The notes under the pieces: model-generated | Database searches by the model: none | What the model was told of the DNA's origin: nothing | Seen by the model: only the letters and a program-made list of their open reading frames with translations | NCBI GenBank assembly: GCA_002496385.1 | Contig: DAJR01000015.1 | Span: 1 to 17,961 of the forward strand | Direction of reading: 5' to 3' | DNA: 17,961 bases | From: Methanomassiliicoccales archaeon UBA147 | GTDB taxonomy: Archaea; Thermoplasmatota; Thermoplasmata; SG8-5 | Program-made: the position numbers and the translations under genes | Shown: in pieces, positions 1 through 6,306 of the stretch | Layout of the letters: every line of letters begins with the position of its first letter | Position numbering within the stretch: the first letter of the stretch is position 1

Positions 1-2127
1 TTCTCCTACAACATTGATGTCTCTGCGGTCAAGCAGGACGGCATCGAGACCGCCAAACTGCTCAACGACCTCATTTCCACATTCCTCACGATATTCGGCA
101 GTTTCGCGATAATCGCCGGGGTCATACTCATCATCAACATATTCACGATGCTGGCCGAGGAAAGAAAGTCCGAATTGGGAATGGCCAGGGCGGTCGGCAT
201 GAAGCGGCGCCACCTCATGCAGTCATTCCTGTTCGAGGGCCTTACATATGGAGTGATAGCCAGCGCGCTAGGGACGTTGCTGGGGGTCGGAGTCGGGGTG
301 ATGCTGATATATATGGTCAACAACTTCATCGATTTCATCGATGTGCAACTGCCCATCCATTTCCAGATGTTCAGTCTGGTGAGCGCGTTCTCGCTCGGAT
401 TCATCATAACATTCGGCACCATCCTTCTGACAAGCTGGAAGATAAGCAAGCTGAACATCATACGGGCCATTAGGGGAATCGAGGAACCTATCGGAGCCAG
501 GAAGAATCTGCTCATGCCGCTGTTCGGCGGCATGCTCCTCGCAGCAGCCGCTGTCATTTATTTCCAGTATCCGGACGAGCTAGTGGTGAAACTCATCGCC
601 CCATCCGGTATCATAGCCGGCGCCGCGATGCTGCTATGGAGATGGATCGGCAACCGGGCTGCAATCACATCGGCAAGCCTCGGGGTTTTCATTTACACAT
701 ACTATGCGATACACACATATTTCGGGGATATGGACAATGAGAACATGGACATCCTTTTCGTATTCTCGGGTGTGCTCATAGTCCTCAGCATAGTCCTGCT
801 CATCATGTACAATTCAGGGCCTGTCATAAGGGCGATAACCGGAACTGTCGGCAGGGTGAAGGTGTGGAGACCCACTGTGTTGACCGCGGTATCCTACCCG
901 CTCACGAAGAAATTCAGGACCGGGATGAGCGTCGGCATGTTCGCGCTGGTCGTGTACATGATAGTGATGCTGTCCGTATTCTCCAACATGTTCGTGATAG
1001 ACGTGGATGAAGAAACCCTGAAACAGGGCGGCGGCTTCGAGATTATCGCCGACGTCCAGTATCAGGTGCCGGATCTTGCAAATGCCGTCGACCCCCTCAC
1101 TGACACAGTCATCACATCCCAGGCATTGGCCAGTAATGTGTCGTCCTACACGAACATCATGTGGACCTACAGCCCGAAATTGAACAACACCGACGCGACA
1201 GCCTCGGCGATGGACCTTGGCGAGTTCGAGGATATGCTCGGAGGCGCCCAGATACTTGGCATTGACGGGACGTTCTACACCGGCTCGAGTTTCGCCTTCA
1301 GCAACACGATGGATGAATTTGCAACCGACCAGGAGGTGTGGGCATCGGTCACCGCCCCGGGTTCGCGTGACGTTGTCATCAGTTACATCTACTCGATGCT
1401 GCTGGGAATCGAACCCGGAAGCCGCATAACCCTTGACAACCTGCTCGGGGTCACCAGCCAGGAGTTCAGGGTCGTGGGCACGCTGGACAACTCGCTGAAC
1501 CAGATAATGGGAGTATTCATGTCCAAGGAGAACCTGGCCCAGACATTCCAGTTTCCGATGATGCCGTCGGAGCTGAACAAAAATGTGTTCATGTTCAACC
1601 TGAATGACGGATATGACGCTGAAGCCACTGCGAAGGCGCTTGAGAAGGATTTTGCCGCGGTCGGGATGAACAGCATCATAATCAGGGAGGTGGCGGAGAT
1701 CACCCTTGAGACTACCTCCTCCATATTTGTGCTGTTCGAGCTATACTTGGATATGGGACTGGTCGTGGGAGTCGCCGGGCTTGGCATCATTACCATCCGC
1801 TCCGTTGTCGAGAGGACGCCCGAGATAGGCATCCTGAGGTCCATCGGCTTCAAGCGCAAGAATGTGCGGAACGCCTTCCTCATCGAGATACTCTTCGTTG
1901 CGACGATGGGAGTGATAATCGGAGTCGTCACCGGCGTCATGATATCCTACGAGATATACAACACGATGGTGAGTGGCTTCGGAGGCGACATCGAGTTCGT
2001 CATCCCCTGGTTCAAGATCGCCTATGTCACCGCGATTGCCTATCTGGCGACGATAATCTGCACTATCATCCCGGCGCAAAACGCCTCGCGGGTGTCGCCG
2101 GCTGAAGCGCTTCATTATGTGGGGTGA
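1..2127 (+). CDS. FtsX/MacB-type ABC transporter permease, 5'-truncated by window edge
   Basis: The reading frame is open from base 1, so the true start lies upstream; 708 residues are visible. The first visible membrane helix is at about residues 28-48, followed by the FtsX-type cytoplasmic segment EERKSELGMARAVGMKRR. Helices then cluster up to about residue 335. A large polar, presumably extracytoplasmic, domain covers about 337-573. A second FtsX domain carries VVERTPEIGILRSIGFKRK near residue 602, and three more helices run to the C terminus. Two FtsX domains around an external domain is the layout of long MacB/LolC-like permeases that move lipids, lipoproteins or peptides, or signal mechanically, with a separate ATPase. 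The ATPase partner is not visible and may lie upstream. The gene ends 3 nt from the convergent ABC-2 permease gene, which belongs to a different transporter class. The substrate cannot be told from sequence. Confidence 0.9.
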   Translation, partial: FSYNIDVSAVKQDGIETAKLLNDLISTFLTIFGSFAIIAGVILIINIFTMLAEERKSELGMARAVGMKRRHLMQSFLFEGLTYGVIASALGTLLGVGVGVMLIYMVNNFIDFIDVQLPIHFQMFSLVSAFSLGFIITFGTILLTSWKISKLNIIRAIRGIEEPIGARKNLLMPLFGGMLLAAAAVIYFQYPDELVVKLIAPSGIIAGAAMLLWRWIGNRAAITSASLGVFIYTYYAIHTYFGDMDNENMDILFVFSGVLIVLSIVLLIMYNSGPVIRAITGTVGRVKVWRPTVLTAVSYPLTKKFRTGMSVGMFALVVYMIVMLSVFSNMFVIDVDEETLKQGGGFEIIADVQYQVPDLANAVDPLTDTVITSQALASNVSSYTNIMWTYSPKLNNTDATASAMDLGEFEDMLGGAQILGIDGTFYTGSSFAFSNTMDEFATDQEVWASVTAPGSRDVVISYIYSMLLGIEPGSRITLDNLLGVTSQEFRVVGTLDNSLNQIMGVFMSKENLAQTFQFPMMPSELNKNVFMFNLNDGYDAEATAKALEKDFAAVGMNSIIIREVAEITLETTSSIFVLFELYLDMGLVVGVAGLGIITIRSVVERTPEIGILRSIGFKRKNVRNAFLIEILFVATMGVIIGVVTGVMISYEIYNTMVSGFGGDIEFVIPWFKIAYVTAIAYLATIICTIIPAQNASRVSPAEALHYVG

Positions 2128-2130
2128 GGC

Positions 2131-2925
2131 TCACTCCATCATCCGCTTGAAAAGCGCCGAGCAGGCCAGCACCAGTGCCACCAGGAATCCGACCAGCACA
2201 GCCAGGTCCATGGGGGCGCCGGATAGGTCGCCGGTCACCATCAGGCCCCGGAGAAGGTCCACGCCGTAAGTCAGGGGATTGATCCTTGCGAACCACTGGA
2301 GGTACCAGGGCATCCATGTCACCGGGTAAAGCGCGCTGCTGGTGAAGAACAGCGGAAGCGTCAGAAGCTGGCCGAATCCCATCACGCGCTCGCGGGTGCG
2401 GAATATCGTTGCGAATAGTATAGATATGCCGGCAGCAACAGCAGATATGAGTATCACGACCGGGATGGTCAGCAGTATGTAGAGAGGATTGTTGTAAAGG
2501 GTTATGTCCACAATTCCGAGGCTGAGGATAAGGATCAGGGTTATCACGACAGCGGCCTGCGCCATCGCCCTTACGCTCGCCGAGAAGCATTTTCCCAGAA
2601 CGAGCGAGACCCTTGATGCTGGGGCCACAAGCAATTTCGCAAGGTTGCCCGAGTCCCTGTCCCATACGAGCATTATGCCGAAGAATATCGCCACGAACAG
2701 GACGGCCTGCGCCAGAACGCCGGGTGCCACGAATGTGAGGTAGGATACGTCCCCCGTGGGGATGACATTCCGTTGGCTCATTATCGTTCCGAACACCAGG
2801 AGCCATACAATCGGCTGGGCAGACCTCACAGCAATGTCCGTGTAATCGTGCCTGAGACGCCTCGCTTCAAGTTCCACAATGGTAAGGATATTGAAAATCT
2901 CCCGCCTGAGCCTTGAGAATCCCAT
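2131..2925 (-). CDS. ABC-2 type transporter permease (DrrB-like)
   Basis: This 264-aa integral membrane protein has about six hydrophobic segments: roughly residues 34-50, 63-88, 118-140, 147-173, 185-200 and 240-258. It carries the ABC-2 family motif NPLTYGVDLLRGL near the last loop (about 216-228), typical of daunorubicin/multidrug or polysaccharide exporters. The start is the ATG at 2925, preceded by a strong Shine-Dalgarno GGAGG at 2934-2938 on the minus strand. The same frame stays open upstream, but only as an antisense-like reading of the ATPase gene. The ATPase stop and this start share one base (TGATG), so translation is probably coupled. With the ATPase it forms a half-transporter pair that would dimerise. 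The substrate is unknown. Confidence 0.93.
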   Translation of the reverse strand: MGFSRLRREIFNILTIVELEARRLRHDYTDIAVRSAQPIVWLLVFGTIMSQRNVIPTGDVSYLTFVAPGVLAQAVLFVAIFFGIMLVWDRDSGNLAKLLVAPASRVSLVLGKCFSASVRAMAQAAVVITLILILSLGIVDITLYNNPLYILLTIPVVILISAVAAGISILFATIFRTRERVMGFGQLLTLPLFFTSSALYPVTWMPWYLQWFARINPLTYGVDLLRGLMVTGDLSGAPMDLAVLVGFLVALVLACSALFKRMME

Positions 2926-3911
2926 CAGGCCATCCTCCTTGCCAATTTGCGGGTTTTCTTGACGTTCGACCACTGGTCCATCTCGTCTATCCTTGTTCCC
3001 ACATGCTTCACGAAGGCGTCCTCCAGGGTCACTTCCTTTATCCGGGCTGAGAGCACCTCGCAGCCGGACGATGCTACCATGGCCACATAGCCAGGCAGTT
3101 CGTGGGCGCAATTTGCCGAGGGGATGGTGATCATCCCGTTCTCGGACTTCGCCCCGGGGATTTCCGGCGGCTTCCCGCGCACCTCCAGGACTATCGAGCC
3201 GGTCCCTGCCGATGCCTTCAGCTCGGAGGGGGTGCCTATTACCGCGATCTTGCCGATGCTCATTATCGCAATCATGTCGCAGAGCTGGTCCGCCTCCTCC
3301 ATGTAATGGGTGGTTATGATCACGGTCATCCTCGTCCGGTCCTTCAATTCCCTGATGGAGGCCCATACCTGTTTCCTTGCGACTGGGTCCAGCCCGATGG
3401 TCGGTTCGTCGAGTATCAGGACCTTGGGGTCATGCACCATTGCCTGGCCTATCTCCAGCTTGCGTATCATCCCACCGGAGTAGGTCTTGACTATCCTGTC
3501 CCTGGCCTCCCACAGGCCAAGCTGCTTCAGGATGTTCTCGCACATCTCCCTGGCCTGCTTTCCCCGGTGCCCATACAGCTTTGCGGATATCAGCAGGTTC
3601 TCATACCCGGTAAGTGCCGCGTCGGATGAAACGTCCTGGGGGACATAGCCGATGCAGTTCCTGATGTCGTAATCCCTGCGCGGGCGCTCGTGACCTAGCA
3701 CCGAGACGCTGCCCCCGGTCATGCTCAGGAGTGTGACTATTACCTTGATAATCGTGGTCTTGCCGGCGCCGTTCGGACCCAGAAGTCCGAAAACAATGCC
3801 TTCGTCCACATCGAACGAGACTGAATCAACCGCCTTGACTGATTTGTTGTAGACCTTGGTGAGTTCCCGTATCTCTATGGCTTTCACGGGCCCACCAGCC
3901 GCATGGGGCAT
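2925..3911 (-). CDS. ABC-2 type transporter ATP-binding protein (DrrA-like)
   Basis: The product is a 328-aa ABC ATPase, counting from the ATG at 3911. Walker A is GPNGAGKTT (45-53), the Q-loop is YVPQ (Q92), the signature is YSGGM (144-148, replacing LSGGQ), Walker B is VLILDEP (about 164-170) and the H-loop is THYMEEAD (H202). About 100 residues follow the nucleotide domain, as in DrrA/CcmA-like exporter ATPases. A GTG at 3887 (VKAIEIREL) fits family N-termini equally well; neither start has a strong SD. The longer open frame to 4013 overlaps purD and is rejected. The gene follows purD by 19 nt and overlaps the permease start by 1 nt. It energises the ABC-2 permease; export is inferred from the family. 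Confidence 0.93.
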   Translation of the reverse strand: MPHAAGGPVKAIEIRELTKVYNKSVKAVDSVSFDVDEGIVFGLLGPNGAGKTTIIKVIVTLLSMTGGSVSVLGHERPRRDYDIRNCIGYVPQDVSSDAALTGYENLLISAKLYGHRGKQAREMCENILKQLGLWEARDRIVKTYSGGMIRKLEIGQAMVHDPKVLILDEPTIGLDPVARKQVWASIRELKDRTRMTVIITTHYMEEADQLCDMIAIMSIGKIAVIGTPSELKASAGTGSIVLEVRGKPPEIPGAKSENGMITIPSANCAHELPGYVAMVASSGCEVLSARIKEVTLEDAFVKHVGTRIDEMDQWSNVKKTRKLARRMA

Positions 3912-3930
3912 AATAACAATTTCGCACCAT

Positions 3931-5244
3931 TTATGCCATGCGGAGCTTCTCCATCCTGGCAATCTTCCTCTGGATGGCCCTGTCTGTGCCGATGTCGTGG
4001 CGCATGAAGACATGGCCCTTCACATGCCGTAAGGCTTTCTCCGCTTTTTCCTCGGCCTCATGGATCGAAGCCCCGATTCCCACGATGCCGAGCGCCCTGG
4101 AGGTGCCCGTGAAAATTCCTTCCGGCCTCCGGTCCACCGCGGCGTAGAACAGCCTGGAGCCTGTCCCCGCGATGGCCTTCTCATCGACCTGAAGCGGATG
4201 CCCGGCCTCGGATTTCACGCCGTAACCAATTGGGACAACATACTTGCAGACAGTAGCCCTTTTTGAATACCTGGCCATGCTCTCTTTCAGATTGCCGTTC
4301 ATCACGGCGGAGAACATATCCAGCAAACTCGATTCCAGAAGGGGGATGATATTCATCGTCTCCGGGTCCCCGAACCTGGCATTGTACTCGACAAGCTTCA
4401 CCCCATTCTTCGTGGCGATGAAACCGCCGTACATCACGCCCCTGTACGGCTGGCCGCATTCCTTTTCCAATGCGGCGCAGACCTTCCCGGTGATTTCCAT
4501 GGCCGCGTCATAATCCTCCTGGCCGAGGAAGGGCAGCAGGTGGTTTGAATCGGAATACGAGCCCATGCCCCCGGTGTTGGGGCCGACATCTCCCTCGAAC
4601 GCCCGCTTATGGTCCTGGGCCAGGGGCGAGCCCACGACAGTTTTGCCGTCCGTGAGGCATTGCAGGCTGAACTCCTCCCCGATGAACTTCTCCTCGACGA
4701 CCACGGCGCCGCTCTTTTTGATGCAGGAGGCCGCGAATTCCGCGCCCTCATCGATCGTAGCCAGGTGCTCCCCCGAAAGCCTGACGCCCTTTCCACCTGC
4801 AAGGCCCTCGTCCTTGACCACATAATCGCCAAGTTCGGCAATGAATTCCCGCAATCCATCGGGAGAAGTGAATACCCTGAATTCCGGATTGCCAGTGATT
4901 TTATACTTCTCCAGAAGGCCGCGCGTGAAGGACTTGCTGGTCTCCAGCCGGGCGCAGGACCTGGTCGGCCCCACCGAGGGTATGCCCGCGGAGGCCAGGG
5001 CATCGACTATACCTTTTTCCAGGGGGGCCTCGGGGCCGATCACGGCCATCCCTATCCGCATTTTGCGAGCCCAATCAACGATGGCGGGGACTTCGGTCTC
5101 CGATATCTGCAAAACTTCCTTGGAAAGCCTGGCAAGGCCGGGGTTCATGTTCTTCATTACCGTGAAAAGCTCGGCTCCGTCTTGAACAAGTTTTTCTGCG
5201 AGGCAGTGTTCGCGCGCTCCACCGCCGACCATAAGAACCTTCAT
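3931..5244 (-). CDS. purD: Phosphoribosylamine-glycine ligase (GAR synthetase)
   Basis: This 437-aa enzyme catalyses ATP-dependent joining of phosphoribosylamine and glycine in purine biosynthesis, in the cytoplasm. The N-terminal motif is MKVLMVGGGAREHCL. The ATP-grasp glycine-rich segment is DEGLAGGKGVRL (about 145-156). The family motifs DHKRAFEGDVGPNTGGMGSYSD begin near 211, and EYNARFGDPETMN spans 286-298. Length is normal for single-domain PurD. The ABC exporter genes follow at 19 nt on the same strand, which may be simple co-transcription. No strong SD precedes the ATG. Upstream, a second diverged purD N-terminus (5779-5823) lies beyond a structured repeat element, suggesting this locus was rearranged. 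The present promoter is less obvious than the TATA box attached to that fragment. Confidence 0.96.
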   Translation of the reverse strand: MKVLMVGGGAREHCLAEKLVQDGAELFTVMKNMNPGLARLSKEVLQISETEVPAIVDWARKMRIGMAVIGPEAPLEKGIVDALASAGIPSVGPTRSCARLETSKSFTRGLLEKYKITGNPEFRVFTSPDGLREFIAELGDYVVKDEGLAGGKGVRLSGEHLATIDEGAEFAASCIKKSGAVVVEEKFIGEEFSLQCLTDGKTVVGSPLAQDHKRAFEGDVGPNTGGMGSYSDSNHLLPFLGQEDYDAAMEITGKVCAALEKECGQPYRGVMYGGFIATKNGVKLVEYNARFGDPETMNIIPLLESSLLDMFSAVMNGNLKESMARYSKRATVCKYVVPIGYGVKSEAGHPLQVDEKAIAGTGSRLFYAAVDRRPEGIFTGTSRALGIVGIGASIHEAEEKAEKALRHVKGHVFMRHDIGTDRAIQRKIARMEKLRMA

Positions 5245-5304
5245 TTTTCCACGAAGGGTGATTGGCTAGATGGGTAAAATGATTTTGCGTTGCGGTGGGA
5301 ATGA

Positions 5305-5434
5305 GTGCTCCCCAAGCTAAAGCATGGGGTATCCTCTAGCTGTTTTCATCCTGAATGACATGAATTTGAATAGATGAACTGGTCATTCAGGTTGATTCAA
5401 AATGCTTGGAGCATGAAAATATCGGGGGGAGCAC
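5305..5434. repeat. Nested inverted repeat with IS200/IS605-end-like hairpin
   Basis: Outer arms GTGCTCCCC (5305-5313) and GGGGAGCAC (5426-5434) are perfect reverse complements. CCAAGC (5312-5317) pairs with GCTTGG (5404-5409). Inner arms CCTGAATGAC (5350-5359) and GTCATTCAGG (5382-5391) are also perfect. Read on the minus strand, 5310-5329 gives CCCCATGCTTTAGCTTGGGG, a hairpin with a TTTA loop that resembles the right ends of IS200/IS605 elements. No transposase or TnpB gene is present. It could be a transposase-less palindromic derivative or a relic. The IS assignment rests on recalled resemblance. Confidence 0.55.
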
Positions 5435-5527
5435 TTTAATTGAACAAGTCCTCGCAGCAAAACTGCCAGAAAGCGCCCGTATCCGCAGACTTAAAAGTCG
5501 CGGTATGTGGGCGAGGACATGTTCAAT

Positions 5528-5780
5528 CATGTTGAATGCGGTATCGGGCTTTTCCGGGCAAAGCATTCGACGATGGTGCGACAGCATTCTGATGGGAAAT
5601 CGAGCGCCATATGGCTCGCGGCAATCACACTGCAATCGGTGAATGCGGCTAATAGCAGAGTTCCAAATGTTCGCAGGCTTTGGATATCGATAAAAGCATT
5701 CGCCATGAATCGGCAAGCACTTTACAATAGGATTCATGAAATTTCCGTAATCGGCATTTTCTAAACGATGAGATTACGGA
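5528..5780 (+). repeat. Structured dispersed repeat, copy A
   Basis: This stretch aligns across its length with the reverse complement of 16506-16739 (copy B), at about 70% identity by eye and with a few indels. The best blocks surround GCATTCGACGAT (about 5563), AAATCGAG (about 5597), GCATTCGC (about 5696) and the right end. The right end is a hairpin, TCCGTAATC (5744-5752) and GATTACGGA (5772-5780), with a 19-nt loop. A second internal hairpin has arms CGAGC and GCTCG. A 25-bp length difference between copies breaks the reading frame, so I read it as non-coding DNA or an RNA rather than a gene. It ends immediately at the purD fragment. Confidence 0.75.
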
Positions 5781-5823
5781 GGCAGTGTTCGCGGGCTCCG
5801 CCGCCGACCAAAAGGACTTTCAT
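5779..5823 (-). pseudogene. purD: 5' fragment of a second purD copy (15 codons)
   Basis: On the minus strand from the ATG at 5823 the frame reads MKVLLVGGGAREHCL, against MKVLMVGGGAREHCL in the intact purD. It then departs (RNLIV) and stops at 5761-5763. Five codons differ from the intact gene and four of those changes are synonymous, so both copies were probably once under protein-level selection. Homology ends at codon 15, where copy A of the dispersed repeat begins. Sequence upstream of the two ATGs is unrelated. A displaced native or foreign purD start is the simplest reading. Confidence 0.8.
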
Positions 5824-5847
5824 GATGTCGGATGGGAATTCGTTACA

Positions 5848-5858
5848 GCTTATATTAG
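5848..5858 (-). promoter_or_regulatory. TATA-like promoter of the purD fragment
   Basis: The minus strand reads CTAATATAAGC here, about 30 nt upstream of the fragment's ATG at 5823. That is the spacing expected for an archaeal promoter with a very short leader. It suggests the fragment keeps an ancestral purD promoter. Transcription from it would enter copy A of the repeat and could then reach purD. Confidence 0.45.
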
Positions 5859-5990
5859 GTTTCGCAGGGCTGGGGGCAGGATTCTATCCCAACTTATATT
5901 CTTTATTGCCTCGCGTAGCTGAACTCAAACTCTTTTAAGGATTGATGGTTTACAAAAACAGCAAATGGTTGATGTGAATTATTGTGTAGA

Positions 5991-6107
5991 GGGGCTAGGG
6001 TCTTTGCTTGCAAAATGGGATAAAGGGGCTAGGGTTTGCTGGCTGTCGTGAACAGCCAGCATAAAACATATGTTACCAACCCTAGACCCTAGTCCCTAGA
6101 CCCTAAA
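5991..6107. repeat. Direct/inverted repeat cluster with heptamer array and hairpin
   Basis: GGGGCTAGGGT occurs twice as a direct repeat (5991-6001 and 6025-6035, period 34). Downstream lies a four-unit heptamer array, CCCTAGA, CCCTAGT, CCCTAGA, CCCTAAA (6080-6107), complementary in part to those copies. Between them is a perfect 8-bp stem, GCTGGCTG (6038-6045) with CAGCCAGC (6053-6060) and a 7-nt loop, then the palindrome AACATATGTT (6065-6074). The whole could fold as a nested cruciform or stem-loop RNA. It lies in the gap between the purD fragment and the protease gene. No gene is seen here. Confidence 0.7.
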
Positions 6108-6213
6108 TTCACAAATATAAACAATCCCTTTCAAGGGCTGGTAGTTTTCGGAACAATAGCCAGGACGAGAAGGAGCGTGTTGCAAAAGATAATAATAAGC
6201 TTAATTAAGTAAT

Positions 6214-6228
6214 AAACATATATATCAC
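6214..6228 (+). promoter_or_regulatory. Candidate TATA box of the C1 protease gene
   Basis: The AT-rich run AACATATATATC, preceded by the palindrome CTTAATTAAG at 6200-6209, lies in an A/T-rich island next to GC-rich coding DNA. Initiation about 25 nt downstream would fall near 6241-6246. That fits either a near-leaderless start at 6241 or a leader of about 60 nt to the ATG at 6307. Confidence 0.45.
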
Positions 6229-6306
6229 AGACATGAGCTTATGCCAAATGACACCCAGGGAAAAGGGTGTGCTAAGGGAGAGAAAATCTTGAAAAAAGGA
6301 ACATTC

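Noticed and set aside
2926..3366. N-terminal extension of the ABC-2 permease to 3366
   Set aside because: It is an overlapping reading of the ATPase gene with His/Asp/Arg-rich shadow composition. The SD and TGATG coupling fix the start at 2925.
5507..5764. 85-codon plus-strand ORF in copy A and its relative in copy B (16582-16848, minus), sharing residues such as HST(M/I)VRQH and KSS.I.LAA
   Set aside because: The shared segment follows from DNA repeat homology. A 25-bp indel breaks the frame after about 40 codons, differences are not concentrated at third positions, and neither ORF has a convincing start signal.
6080..6107. Telomere-like CCCTAGA/CCCTAAA repeats
   Set aside because: Only four units, interstitial, in an archaeal chromosome. 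Eukaryotic telomere origin is not credible.
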